Positions 38,912-47,887 of a stretch of DNA of 64,000 nt are shown here, in pieces. The translations under genes and the position numbers were made by a program. Source of the DNA: Actinomyces sp. ICM47 (GTDB lineage Bacteria; Actinomycetota; Actinomycetes; Actinomycetales; Actinomycetaceae); NCBI RefSeq assembly GCF_000278725.1, contig NZ_ALCA01000110.1, positions 1 to 64,000 of the forward strand, read 5' to 3'. Each line of letters begins with the position of its first letter. Position 1 is the first letter of the stretch. The notes beneath the pieces are model-generated. The model made no database searches. It was not told the origin of the DNA and saw nothing but the letters and a program-made list of their open reading frames with translations.

Positions 38912-39697
38912 GTGTCCGATACACTGCCCGCCGCCCCCGTCGGCGACGATATTGCCTTGGCAATCCGAGGCCTCGTCAAGATATACGGAAACCTCGTCGC
39001 CGTCGCCGACCTCTCCCTCGACATTCCCACCGGGTCGTTCTACGGGATCGTCGGCCCCAACGGTGCCGGTAAAACCACGACGCTGACCATGGCCACCGGC
39101 CTGCTGACCCCCGACCGTGGCACCGCCTACGTGCACGGCGTCGATGTGTGGGGTGACACCCAGCGGGCGCGCGGCCTGCTCGGCGTCATGCCCGACGGCA
39201 TGCGCCTCCTCGACCGACTCTCCGGCCCCGACTTCCTCGTCCACGTCGGCATGCTGCACGGGTTGGATGCCTCTACCGCCCGCGAGCGCGCCCAGGAACT
39301 GCTGGCCGCCCTCGATCTGGCCGAGGCGGGCAAGAAGCTGATCAGCGACTACTCGGCCGGCATGACGAAGAAGATCGCGCTGTCCGCCGCCCTCATCCAC
39401 TCCCCGCGTGTGCTCGTCCTCGACGAACCCTTCGAGGCCGTCGACCCCGTCTCCGCGGCCAATATCCGCCAGATCCTCACCGACTACACGCGCCGAGGCG
39501 GCACCGTCATCCTGTCCTCGCATGTGATGGCGACCGTCCAGCAGCTGTGCACGCACGTTGCCATCATCGACAAGGGGCGCGTCCTCGTCGCCGGCACCAC
39601 CGACGAGGTCGCCCAGGGCGGCGACCTGGGGGAGCGCTTCACCTCCCTGGTCGGCGGCGTCCACTCCGAGGAAGGCCTGTCGTGGTTGGGCAACTGA
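38912..39697 (+). CDS. ABC transporter ATP-binding protein
   Basis: The 261-residue ATPase has Walker A in 'GIVGPNGAGKTTTLTMATGL', the signature motif as 'SDYSAGMTKKIALSAALI' (YSAGM in place of LSGGQ) and Walker B in 'RVLVLDEPFEAVDPVSAA'. GTG at 38912 has AAGGAG 6 nt upstream. An ATG at 38855 lies 5 nt after a TATTGT box and could be a leaderless start adding 19 residues. The permease gene overlaps its end by 16 nt. The type fits ABC-2 exporters; the substrate is unknown. Confidence 0.88.
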   Translation: MSDTLPAAPVGDDIALAIRGLVKIYGNLVAVADLSLDIPTGSFYGIVGPNGAGKTTTLTMATGLLTPDRGTAYVHGVDVWGDTQRARGLLGVMPDGMRLLDRLSGPDFLVHVGMLHGLDASTARERAQELLAALDLAEAGKKLISDYSAGMTKKIALSAALIHSPRVLVLDEPFEAVDPVSAANIRQILTDYTRRGGTVILSSHVMATVQQLCTHVAIIDKGRVLVAGTTDEVAQGGDLGERFTSLVGGVHSEEGLSWLGN

Positions 39698-41379
39698 TTC
39701 GCCTCAAGCTCCGCATCATCTGGAATACGGTTCGTCGCCAGACTGCCGTGCTGGTGCTCGCGATCCTCGGCACCCTGCAGTTCGGGACCATGTATGTGGG
39801 CGCGCTGGTGGGAACCGCCTTCCTTTCTCAATCCGAAGGAGCAGCGACCCTTGCGGCGGTGCTGCCCATCGTGGGTCCCATCGTCTTCCTCCTGTGGTTG
39901 ATCCTGCCGATCCTGTTCTCAGCGATGGATAATTCGCTGGATCCCGTGCGCCTGTCGCCCTACGTCGGGCCGAGCAAACGCCTCGGTGCGGCGCTGGCGG
40001 CATCGACGGCCGTGGGTCCAGGCGGTCTCCTATCCGCCATGGCTCTCTTTGCGCCCGTCTGGTTTGCCCTGTGGCGTGCCCAGTGGGTGGCGGCCCTCGG
40101 GTGGCTCCTCGCAGGCATTGTCACTCTTCCTCTTGCGGTGCTGTGGGCGCGCGCGGTCGGAACCTGGTTTGCGGTGCGCCTGGATAGCTCGGGCAAGAAA
40201 GACACACTGACCATGGTCGGCTTCGTGACCTTCTTCGTCGTGCTGACCCCGCTGGGCTACTGGATGAAACTCCTGTCGGAGAATTTCTCAGCCGAGGTCT
40301 TCTACGCCGGGATGAACGTCGCTTTGTGGACGCCCGTCGGCGCGCCCTTCGGCGTCGTCGCCTCGCTGCTCGAGGGCGCGTGGGTGGCCGCCGCGATCCG
40401 TGCGCTCATCACGGTGGCCACGGCCGTCGTCGGCTGGCGTGCCTGGCTGGCCGTCCTGCGCCCCGTCATGAGCGGCTATGCCGGCCCCATTAGTGTCGAC
40501 GCGCAGCACGCTATCGACGAGGGGCGCCACCTCATCGATGAGTCCGTCGAGGAGGACGCGCGAGGACAGCGCACTGCCCAATCTCGTGCGGCTGGCCTGC
40601 GCAGCGTCGATACGTTCACGCGGCTGGGCCTCGGGGGACGCAGCGCTTCGCTGGCTGCGCGTACGCTGCGCTACTGGGTCGTAGATCCCCGCCTCAACAT
40701 GAACCTGGTGTTTGCCGTGATCTTCCCGATCATCGGAGTCCTCATGGGGCGCGTGGGTACTGAGGACCACATGAGTCAGCTCCTGTACACAGGCATTTTC
40801 CTCTACCTGGTGCCCATCACGTCGGGCATGGCCGTCGGCGCACTCATGCAATACGATTCGACGGGCGCGTGGATCGTCGTCTCATCCGGTATGAGCGGGC
40901 GTGAGGAGCGTCGCGGCCGCCTCGTGGGCTCCCTCATCATCCTCATTCCCCAGGTCATCGGATACCTCATTCACGATGTCGTCGCAGGAGTGAGTGCCGC
41001 GGACTTCGTGTTCCACCAGGTGATGGGTGTCGTCCTCTTTTCGGGCGCGACCGCCACGACCCTCGTCGTGAATGCGCGCTGGGTGTATCCGGTTCAGCCT
41101 CCGGGCGTCTCACCGATGGCGACGAAGGGCACCGGGTCGTTCCTGATGACGATGCTCCTGCAGCTCATCGGCTTCGCGGGGGTCGCGGTTCTGCAGCTGC
41201 CCTCCTATGTGCTCATCGCCTTGGCGTCCTTCGGCCTCATTCCGACGTGGGTTGCCTACGCGGTTGCTCTGCCGTGGTCCGTCCTCATCCTGGAGGGTGC
41301 CGTGCGCGTCGGTGGGCGCGTCTGGGACCGCTACGCGGTGGCCGCGCTCACCACGATTCGCAGCTGGCCGGGACACTGA
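39682..41379 (+). CDS. ABC transporter permease
   Basis: The 565-residue membrane protein has roughly twelve hydrophobic segments in two groups of six, split by a soluble region around residues 270-335. It begins 'MVGQLIRLKLRIIWNTVRRQ' if the GTG at 39682, inside the end of the ATPase gene, is used. The overlap implies coupled translation with its ATPase. There is no clue to the substrate. A strong hairpin follows the stop. Confidence 0.85.
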   Translation: MVGQLIRLKLRIIWNTVRRQTAVLVLAILGTLQFGTMYVGALVGTAFLSQSEGAATLAAVLPIVGPIVFLLWLILPILFSAMDNSLDPVRLSPYVGPSKRLGAALAASTAVGPGGLLSAMALFAPVWFALWRAQWVAALGWLLAGIVTLPLAVLWARAVGTWFAVRLDSSGKKDTLTMVGFVTFFVVLTPLGYWMKLLSENFSAEVFYAGMNVALWTPVGAPFGVVASLLEGAWVAAAIRALITVATAVVGWRAWLAVLRPVMSGYAGPISVDAQHAIDEGRHLIDESVEEDARGQRTAQSRAAGLRSVDTFTRLGLGGRSASLAARTLRYWVVDPRLNMNLVFAVIFPIIGVLMGRVGTEDHMSQLLYTGIFLYLVPITSGMAVGALMQYDSTGAWIVVSSGMSGREERRGRLVGSLIILIPQVIGYLIHDVVAGVSAADFVFHQVMGVVLFSGATATTLVVNARWVYPVQPPGVSPMATKGTGSFLMTMLLQLIGFAGVAVLQLPSYVLIALASFGLIPTWVAYAVALPWSVLILEGAVRVGGRVWDRYAVAALTTIRSWPGH

Positions 41380-41401
41380 CCATCGTTCTGCGTCTCCTGC
41401 C

Positions 41402-41437
41402 CGAGGCCGGGGTCCCCCACGGGGTTCCCCGGCCTCG
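41402..41437 (+). terminator. terminator of the ABC transporter genes
   Basis: CGAGGCCGGGG (41402-41412) pairs perfectly with 41427-41437, and the loop itself holds a CCCC/GGGG hairpin. No T-run follows. Confidence 0.65.
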
Positions 41438-41649
41438 TCGTGTCAGGAGTGACCCGTATGCGGAAGATGGTCGTCACGGTGGGAGAGTGTCGCTTCGTGT
41501 GTCGGCGCAGGTCAGCGTGCGTGCAGCGAATACGAGCGAGAGTGAGGGATTCAGAAATACCGATATCGGTACGTAAATCAGCAGACAAGTAAATGGATAC
41601 AGAGTAATCTCATGTCTGGAACGTAACCTATCAACACAAGGAAACCTCT

Positions 41650-42483
41650 ATGCGTGCCCCATTGTTCAAGCGCGCCGTGGCTGTCGCCGCCACGCTCTGC
41701 GCTGCACTCGCTCCCAGTCTCCTGGCGCGGCCCGCGCTCGCGGCGGATGTTGCGGGACCAGCCACGTGCTACCTCGCGGACGAGAATGACAACATCCTCG
41801 AGCCGAGACGTCAATACGTGCCAAATGACGGGGCCGGTGAGATTCCCGTGCATCCCAGCCCGGTCGTTCCCGGCCAGTACACACTGGAAATCAGCGCACC
41901 GGCGCTCAACTTCGATCCCGACCAGCCCGATGTCCATTTCGTGTGCGAAGTCTTCTATTCCGCCCTGGGGAGCGTGCGCCTCGTGGACGCCGATGGAACC
42001 GTGCTGGCGACGCAGCGCTACGGCAATGATCCGTACAATCCCTCGCGCGCTGCTGCGACGCCCCTGCCCGCACTTCCCGAGGGATATGAGATTGTCCCCG
42101 GCCAAGCCGTCTTTGGCTACGATGCGGCCGCCGGGACAGTCGATCCCAACAACCCTGCTCACGCGCGCGCTGTCGGCGTGAACACGGACATTCAGGTGCG
42201 CAAGGTGGCTGCTGACCCAACGCCGGAACCGTCACCGTCGAACCCCGTGGTACCCGTACCGGGGGAGACTCCTGCCCCAACTCCCAGGGCACCTGAGACT
42301 CCGACCCCTGCTGAGTCCACGACTCCTGCTCCTTCGACGCCCATGACTCCGACTCCCGCGGCGTCCTCACCTACCCCGCGACTGGCGCACACGGGTGCCG
42401 ATGCGTCGGGACTGACGAGCGTGGTTGCCTTCCTCGCCCTCCTCGGTGTCAGCGCAGTCGCTGTGCGCAGATTCCGCGGCTGA
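41650..42483 (+). CDS. sortase-anchored surface protein (LAHTG)
   Basis: The 277-residue protein has a signal peptide cut after 'RPALAADV', one extracytoplasmic domain of about 150 residues containing two cysteines, and a Pro/Thr/Ser-rich spacer. It ends with a cell-wall sorting signal: LAHTG, a hydrophobic helix ('GLTSVVAFLALLGVSAVAV') and the basic tail 'RRFRG'. LAxTG sites are used by sortases of the class E type in actinobacteria. No sortase gene is adjacent. AGGAA precedes the ATG. The ligand or role is unknown. Confidence 0.85.
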   Translation: MRAPLFKRAVAVAATLCAALAPSLLARPALAADVAGPATCYLADENDNILEPRRQYVPNDGAGEIPVHPSPVVPGQYTLEISAPALNFDPDQPDVHFVCEVFYSALGSVRLVDADGTVLATQRYGNDPYNPSRAAATPLPALPEGYEIVPGQAVFGYDAAAGTVDPNNPAHARAVGVNTDIQVRKVAADPTPEPSPSNPVVPVPGETPAPTPRAPETPTPAESTTPAPSTPMTPTPAASSPTPRLAHTGADASGLTSVVAFLALLGVSAVAVRRFRG

Positions 42484-42494
42484 CGAGGCCGCTC

Positions 42495-42571
42495 CGCCCA
42501 AAGTGCAGACCACCTCGCCGAAAAATGGCAAAAATGGGCTGTTATGGGTGAGGTGGTCTGCGATTTGGGCG
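42495..42571. repeat. 22-bp inverted repeat forming a long hairpin
   Basis: Positions 42495-42516 and 42550-42571 are complementary at 20 of 22 positions, and pairing can extend three bases inward. The 33-nt AT-richer loop contains two ATGG words. It starts 12 nt after the LAHTG gene, so it can act as its terminator, but it lacks a T-run and is unusually long for one. Confidence 0.75.
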
Positions 42572-42971
42572 AATCCGGGAACGCGACGCCCCCTTCGGCA
42601 CCCTCCACCCACGGGTCTGCGCAGGACCCTGACCACAGCTCCAGCTAGCTCACGTCGTGGGCTTCATCCGGTGCTCTAACCGCCTGTTCGTTTCCCATCC
42701 TCCCCTCGCCCCAACCTGGCTGCCGACGCCTGAGCCGAGTCCCACCAGGCATACATCCCCCTGACGACGACGGCTGGGCAGCCACTCCACGAACTCATCA
42801 CAATGCCTCGCCGCGGAGTTGATGCCGTTCAGCGTCGTGATATAGCGGGGGTTGACACCGCCAACGCGAACGACCTGTAGACGTCTGACCGTGGCGGATT
42901 ATTGGGCAGCCATACGCGGGGTTCGATGCAATAGTGACAGGAACGAGGCAAACGCGACCACCCACAACCGT

Positions 42972-43026
42972 GACTTTCCCGCGCAACACGGCCGCAAAGT
43001 CACCGCCCCAGCAACACGATATGTCC
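42972..43026. repeat. 55-bp repeat, copy 1
   Basis: Begins GACTTTCCCGC and ends TGTCC. It shares most positions with 43061-43115 (same length, offset 89 bp). GTGACTTT (42970-42977) and AAAGTCAC (42996-43003) make an 8-bp inverted repeat inside it. Confidence 0.8.
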
Positions 43027-43060
43027 ACCCTTCAAGTTGACTCCCACCACCTACAACACC

Positions 43061-43115
43061 GACTTTCCCGCACCAACAAGCCGACAAGTCACCACAAAAC
43101 CAACACGTTGTGTCC
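43061..43115. repeat. 55-bp repeat, copy 2
   Basis: Second copy of the repeat at 42972-43026, with blocks GACTTTCCCGC, AACA, GCCG, AAGTCACC, CAACACG and TGTCC conserved in order. The internal inverted repeat is reduced to GACTT/AAGTC. Confidence 0.8.
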
Positions 43116-43228
43116 TTTAACCCATGTTCGGGTAGTCGAATTGCGTGCGAGTGTCTGGGGGCCTTGAGGTGCCTGCCGGCGGTCCGCATGGACCGGGGGG
43201 CTGAAGGGGAGTAGTCACCCAGATACGA

Positions 43229-43258
43229 AAGACCGGTGATCCGAGGATCACCGGTCTT
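43229..43258 (-). terminator. terminator of the tRNA-Lys genes
   Basis: AAGACCGGTGAT and ATCACCGGTCTT form a perfect 12-bp stem with a 6-nt loop. On the minus strand it is followed by TCGTATC after a short T-run. It lies just past the downstream tRNA. Confidence 0.8.
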
Positions 43259-43261
43259 CTG

Positions 43262-43334
<73 letters not shown>

Positions 43335-43367
43335 GGGAACTCTCACCGGCGGTAGCCGGGAAAGCTG

Positions 43368-43440
<73 letters not shown>

Positions 43441-43463
43441 GGGGGTTTTGCAACCGAGAGATA

Positions 43464-43492
43464 AATATACACAGATTGGTGGCTGCGTACAA
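43464..43492 (-). promoter_or_regulatory. promoter of the tRNA-Lys pair
   Basis: On the minus strand TTGTAC (43492-43487) and TATATT (43469-43464) are separated by 17 nt, close to consensus. The tRNA begins 23 nt after the -10 box. Confidence 0.8.
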
Positions 43493-43583
43493 GTTAATGC
43501 GCCCATCAGTGTCCTATGTCGCATCCTGGGCGGTTGGGGAGGGCGTTCTTGCCTACAATGGGAGCCCGGATGAAAGGGAGAGC

Positions 43584-44252
43584 ATGTCGGAGGCGTCGAG
43601 CGACTACTCAACGGTCGTTGAGGACATCCTGAAGCTCGTGTGGAGCGCCGAGGAAGCCGGCCGTGACGGCGTGAAACCGAAGGATATCGGCGAGCACATG
43701 GGAGTGGTTCCCTCGACGACGACGGAGAACGTGCAGCGCCTCGTACGACAGGGACTGGTCACGCACGAACCGTACGGGCGCGTGCGCCTGACGGAGCAGG
43801 GGCGCGGGGTCGCCCTGGGGATGGTGCGCCGCCATCGGCTCCTGGAGACCTACCTGCATGAGGCCCTCGGCTTTTCCTGGGATGAGGTGCACGAGGAGGC
43901 GGAGATTCTTGAGCATGCCGTCTCCGAGCGGCTCCTCAATCGCCTCGACAAGGTGCTCGGTTATCCCACGCGCGATCCGCACGGCGACCCGATCCCGCGT
44001 GCGGATGGTTCGAGCGACGAGATCCCAGGAGCTCCTCTGGACACCCTCCCGGTTGGGAATGGGGGAGAGGTCGAGCGTTTGCCCGATCGTGACCCGCAGG
44101 CGCTGCGCGCGTGGGAGGAAGCGGGACTCGTGCCCGGTGCCCACGTCGTCGTCCGTGCCAGTGAGGCTGGTGGGATTGTGGTCTCCCTCGAGGACGGGCA
44201 GATGGTGCACATCAAGGACACCCAGGCCTCGGGCATCATTGTGCGCGGCTGA
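43584..44252 (+). CDS. DtxR/MntR-family metal-dependent regulator
   Basis: The 222-residue protein has the DtxR plan: an N-terminal winged helix ('VKPKDIGEHMGVVPSTTTEN' then 'VQRLVRQGLVTHEPYGRVRL'), the metal-binding and dimerisation domain with 'RRHRLLETYLHEALGFSWDE', 'VHEEAEILEHAVSERLLNRL' and 'YPTRDPHGDPIP', and a C-terminal SH3-like domain. GGGAG precedes the ATG and TACAAT at 43554-43559 is a likely -10. It would repress metal-uptake genes when iron or manganese is ample. No target operon is adjacent. Confidence 0.9.
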   Translation: MSEASSDYSTVVEDILKLVWSAEEAGRDGVKPKDIGEHMGVVPSTTTENVQRLVRQGLVTHEPYGRVRLTEQGRGVALGMVRRHRLLETYLHEALGFSWDEVHEEAEILEHAVSERLLNRLDKVLGYPTRDPHGDPIPRADGSSDEIPGAPLDTLPVGNGGEVERLPDRDPQALRAWEEAGLVPGAHVVVRASEAGGIVVSLEDGQMVHIKDTQASGIIVRG

Positions 44253-44286
44253 GTGCGCTTTCGCCTCTCGCTCAACGTTGCCAGTG

Positions 44287-44351
44287 ACGAGGCCGTGGCC
44301 GCGCCCGCTGATCCGCGCTGCGTGGGCGGGAGTGGGGCGAGGCCACGGCCT
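44287..44351. terminator. terminator between the DtxR-like and HIT genes
   Basis: AGGCCGTGGCC (44290-44300) pairs perfectly with 44341-44351 around a GC-rich loop, between convergent genes. The left arm contains the 14-mer ACGAGGCCGTGGCC that recurs at two other intergenic sites. Confidence 0.6.
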
Positions 44352-44379
44352 AGCTGAGTGAGAGGGTGATGGGTAAGCG

Positions 44380-44826
44380 TCAGGCGAGTGCCGGGGAATT
44401 CATGGTCGCGGGCACGTGGGCCTTGTGGCCCGCGGCGAGGAGCGCTTCGCGCAGTGCGGCCATGGTGGCGTCGAGATCCTTGTCGGAGGCCGGGGTAGCC
44501 TTCGACAGGAGAATGTCGGTCTCGTCGCGCAGGGGGATGACGTGCAGGTGGGTGTGGGGCACCTCGAAGCCAGCGATGGCCAGGCCCGCGCGCGGAACGC
44601 CGAATGCCGCCTTCTGGGCGAGACCAATCGCGCGCGCCACCTTCATGAGGTGCGCTGCGACGTCCGAGGGGGCATCGGTCCACGCCTCATAGGGGCAGCG
44701 CGGGACGACCAGGACGTGCCCGGGTGAGGTGGGTTCAATCGTGGCGAATGCGACGCACAGGTCGTCGGCCCACACGAAGCGTCCGGGCCAGACGCCCGAG
44801 ATGATGTTTTCAAAAACAGTGCTCAT
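44380..44826 (-). CDS. HIT family hydrolase
   Basis: The 148-residue protein has the histidine triad 'HTHLHVIPL' and the N-terminal 'ENIISGVWPGRFVWADDLCV' and 'FATIEPTSPGHVLVVPR' segments of Hint/HIT nucleotide hydrolases. The second and third His of the triad are present in H-x-H-x-H form as HTHLH. Substrates are usually adenosine phosphoramidates or dinucleoside polyphosphates. A -10 box GACAAT lies 6 nt before the ATG. Confidence 0.9.
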   Translation of the reverse strand: MSTVFENIISGVWPGRFVWADDLCVAFATIEPTSPGHVLVVPRCPYEAWTDAPSDVAAHLMKVARAIGLAQKAAFGVPRAGLAIAGFEVPHTHLHVIPLRDETDILLSKATPASDKDLDATMAALREALLAAGHKAHVPATMNSPALA

Positions 44827-44832
44827 GCGACT

Positions 44833-44838
44833 ATTGTC
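44833..44838 (-). promoter_or_regulatory. -10 box of leaderless HIT gene
   Basis: On the minus strand GACAAT ends 6 nt before the ATG at 44826. Confidence 0.55.
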
Positions 44839-44950
44839 ACCTATTTGTGCTCGCTTCGGTGGGCGGGCGCATCCGGCGACGTGGGCGGGCGTGAACTACC
44901 CTGGTGAGGAGTATTGTTACGCGACCCATCGTTAAGCGAGGAACGCACAG

Positions 44951-47881
44951 ATGAGCGAAAATCCGCAGAGTGCCCCGGCCCAGCGCTACACCGCGCAGCT
45001 CGCCGGTCAGATCGAGACGAAGTGGCAGGACCGTTGGGAGGAGCTGGGCACGTTCTACGCGGACAACCCGACCGGTGCCCTGGCTGGCCCGCTGGCGTCA
45101 CGCACCCCCTACTTCATCCTCGACATGTTCCCCTACCCCTCGGGTAAGGGCCTGCACGTGGGGCACCCGCTCGGCTACATCGCGACCGATACACTGGCGC
45201 GCTACCGCCGTATGAAGGGCGACAACGTCCTGTACACGATGGGCTACGACGCTTTCGGCCTGCCCGCCGAGCAGTACGCCGTCCAGACCGGCCAACACCC
45301 GGCCATCACCACGAACCAGAACATCGCGAACATGCGCCGCCAGCTGCGCCGCATGGGACTGTCCCACGACTCGCGCCGCTCGTTTGCGACCACCGACATT
45401 GAGTACGTGCACTGGACGCAGTGGATCTTCCTGCAGGTCTTCAACTCGTGGTTCGACCCGCAGGCCACGGCACCCGACGGTTCGAAGGGTGCCGCTCGCC
45501 CGATCAGTGAGCTGATCGCCAAGCTCGAGTCCGGTGAGATCCTCCCCGAGGACGGCTCCGATTACAACTCGCTCGACCGCGCCGCCCAGGCGAAGGTCGT
45601 CGACTCCTACCGCCTCGCCTACGTCTCCGAGGCACCCGTCAACTGGTGCCCCGGCCTCGGCACGGTCCTGGCCAACGAAGAGGTCACCGCGGACGGACGC
45701 TCCGAGCGCGGCAACTACCCGGTCTTCAAGCGCAATCTGCGTCAGTGGATGATGCGCATCACCGCCTACGGCAAGCGCCTGGCCGACGACCTCGACACCA
45801 TCAACTGGCCCGAGAAGGTGCGCACCATGCAGCGCAACTGGATCGGTCGCTCCGAGGGTGCCACCGTCCGCTTCGACGTGCCCGGCGCGCGCGAGGCGGG
45901 GGCCTGCCTCGACTCCCTGGACGTCTACACGACGCGCCCCGACACCCTCTTCGGCGCGACCTTCATGGTCGTGGCCCCCGAGCACCCGATCCTCGGTGGC
46001 ACCGTCGGCGGCGACGCGGGCGACGAAGCCGCCCTCACCCTGCCGGCCTCCTGGCCTGAGGGCACGAAGGACGCGTGGACGGGCGGTGCCGCCACCCCTG
46101 CGGCGGCCGTGAGCGCATACCGCGCCCAGGCCTCGGCCAAGTCCGAAGCCGAGCGTGCCGACGAAGAGCGCACCAAGACCGGCGTATTCACCGGCCTGTT
46201 CGGCATCGACCCCGTCAATGGTCGCGAGGTCCCGATCTTCGTCGCCGACTACGTCCTGTGGGGTTACGGCACGGGTGCCATCATGGCCGTGCCCGCCCAC
46301 GACGACCGCGACTGGGCCTTCGCTCGCGCCTACGACCTTGACGTCGTGCGCACCATCGGACCCGCCGACGATCCCTACGGCCCCGACCTCGAGGTCGGCG
46401 CGTACACGGGTGACGGCGTCGCCGTCGACTCCGCAAACGACGAGATCGACCTCAACGGCCTCGGCAAGGACGAGGCCAAGGCTGCGATGACCGCCTGGCT
46501 CACTGAGAAGGGCCTGGGCAAGCGCACCGTCACCTACCGCCTGCGCGACTGGCTCTTCAGCCGCCAGCGCTACTGGGGCGAACCTTTCCCGATCGTCTGG
46601 GACGAGGACGGCGTCGCACACGCCCTGCCCGAGGAGATGCTCCCCGTCGAGCTGCCCGAGGTCAGCGACTACAGCCCGCGCACCTTCGATCCGGACGACG
46701 CCGACTCCTCGCCCGAGGCTCCGCTGGGCCGCGCCGAGGACTGGGTGAACGTCACCCTCGACCTGGGCGACGGTCCCAAGCGCTACCGCCGCGAGACCAA
46801 CACGATGCCCCAATGGGCGGGTTCGTGCTGGTACGAGATGCGCTACACCGACCCGACGAACTCGGAGCGCTTCGCCGATCCGGAAAACCTCGACTACTGG
46901 ATGGGGCCGCGCGAGGGCAAGGTCAGCGGCGGCACCGACATGTACGTCGGCGGCGTCGAGCACGCGGTCCTGCACCTGCTCTACGCGCGCTTCTGGCAGA
47001 AGGTTCTTTTCGACCTGGGCCACGTGCCGGACTCCGAGCCCTACCACACGCTCTTCAACCAGGGTTACGTGCAGGCCTACGCCTACACTGACGCGCGCGG
47101 CCAGTACGTGCCCGCCGACGAGGTTGAGGGCGACGAGACGGAGGGCTTCACCTACCAGGGCCAGCCCGTGGGCCGCGAGTACGGCAAGATGGGCAAGTCC
47201 CTGAAGAACATTGTCACGCCCGACGAGATGTACGACGCTTACGGTGCCGACGTCTTCCGCGTGTACGAGATGAGCATGGGTCCCCTCGACCTGTCGCGCC
47301 CGTGGGAGACCCGCGCGGTCATCGGCTCTCAGCGCTTCCTGCAGCGCCTGTGGCGTAACGCCATCGACGAGGAGACCGGCGAGCTCACGGTCACTGACGA
47401 GCCTGCGGATGAGAAGACGCGCCGCCTCGTGGCCCGCACGATCGCCGAGGTCACCGAAGAGTACGAGAACCTGCGCATCAACACCGCGATCTCGAAGCTC
47501 ATCGTCCTCAACAACCACCTGACCAGCCTGGATACCGCCCCGCGCGACGCCATCGAGCCGCTGGTTCTCATGCTCGCCCCGGTTGCTCCGCACCTGTGTG
47601 AGGAGCTGTGGAGTCGTCTGGGACACGAGGATTCCCTGGCTCGTGAGCCCTTCCCGGTCGTCGAGGACGCTTCGCTGCTGGTGGAGGACACTGTCACGGC
47701 CGTCGTCCAGGTCAACGGTAAAGTGAAGGCCCGCATCGAGGTCGCCCCCTCGATTTCCGAGGAGGACCTGATCGCGGCCGCCCTGGCAGAGGCCCCGATC
47801 ATCAAGGCCCTCGGTGGCTCCGAGCCGCTCAAGGTCATCGCCCGCGCGCCGAAGCTGGTCAACGTCGTCGTTAAGAAGTGA
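44951..47881 (+). CDS. leuS: leucyl-tRNA synthetase
   Basis: LeuRS charges tRNA-Leu and edits misacylated products. The 976-residue protein has the HIGH motif in '[14 protein letters not shown]' (near residue 70), a large CP1 editing domain with '[20 protein letters not shown]', and the KMSKS loop as KMGKS in '[18 protein letters not shown]' (near 746), a common actinobacterial variant. A likely -10 TATTGT lies at 44912-44917. No T-box or leader peptide is evident in the short upstream region. Confidence 0.97.
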   Translation: MSENPQSAPAQRYTAQLAGQIETKWQDRWEELGTFYADNPTGALAGPLASRTPYFILDMFPYPSGKGLHVGHPLGYIATDTLARYRRMKGDNVLYTMGYDAFGLPAEQYAVQTGQHPAITTNQNIANMRRQLRRMGLSHDSRRSFATTDIEYVHWTQWIFLQVFNSWFDPQATAPDGSKGAARPISELIAKLESGEILPEDGSDYNSLDRAAQAKVVDSYRLAYVSEAPVNWCPGLGTVLANEEVTADGRSERGNYPVFKRNLRQWMMRITAYGKRLADDLDTINWPEKVRTMQRNWIGRSEGATVRFDVPGAREAGACLDSLDVYTTRPDTLFGATFMVVAPEHPILGGTVGGDAGDEAALTLPASWPEGTKDAWTGGAATPAAAVSAYRAQASAKSEAERADEERTKTGVFTGLFGIDPVNGREVPIFVADYVLWGYGTGAIMAVPAHDDRDWAFARAYDLDVVRTIGPADDPYGPDLEVGAYTGDGVAVDSANDEIDLNGLGKDEAKAAMTAWLTEKGLGKRTVTYRLRDWLFSRQRYWGEPFPIVWDEDGVAHALPEEMLPVELPEVSDYSPRTFDPDDADSSPEAPLGRAEDWVNVTLDLGDGPKRYRRETNTMPQWAGSCWYEMRYTDPTNSERFADPENLDYWMGPREGKVSGGTDMYVGGVEHAVLHLLYARFWQKVLFDLGHVPDSEPYHTLFNQGYVQAYAYTDARGQYVPADEVEGDETEGFTYQGQPVGREYGKMGKSLKNIVTPDEMYDAYGADVFRVYEMSMGPLDLSRPWETRAVIGSQRFLQRLWRNAIDEETGELTVTDEPADEKTRRLVARTIAEVTEEYENLRINTAISKLIVLNNHLTSLDTAPRDAIEPLVLMLAPVAPHLCEELWSRLGHEDSLAREPFPVVEDASLLVEDTVTAVVQVNGKVKARIEVAPSISEEDLIAAALAEAPIIKALGGSEPLKVIARAPKLVNVVVKK

Positions 47882-47887
47882 GGTCGC

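Larger units (their letters stand above)
42484..43261. other. non-coding, repeat-bearing interval
   Basis: No convincing gene lies here. It holds a long imperfect hairpin (42495-42571), a stretch without recognisable signal (42572-42960), two copies of a 55-bp repeat (42972-43115), a small perfect hairpin (CGGTCC 43180-43185 with GGACCG 43190-43195) and the tRNA-Lys terminator. A minus-strand open stretch near 42650-42890 reads 'GGVNPRYITTLNGINSAARH' but has no start and hits stops, so it may be a gene remnant. Confidence 0.6.

Noticed and set aside
42650-42890. Minus-strand stretch reading like protein ('NPRYITTLNGINSAARH')
   Set aside because: It has no start codon, in-frame stops upstream, and no recognisable family; at most a gene remnant.
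42484-43261. Integrated mobile element at the tRNA-Lys genes
   Set aside because: No integrase, transposase or direct repeat of a tRNA end is present; only short repeats are visible.
44827-44950. Possible T-box or leucine leader peptide before leuS
   Set aside because: The interval is only 124 nt, the one short frame has no Leu codons, and no T-box sequence is visible.
45098-47626. Very long open frame on the minus strand opposite leuS
   Set aside because: It is the GC-rich shadow of leuS: its product is His/Arg/Val-rich with no domain, and leuS has all its motifs. The same holds for long minus-strand frames opposite mnmA and the desulfurase (34359-36971) and metE (56759-59140), and for plus-strand frames opposite glgB and glgX.
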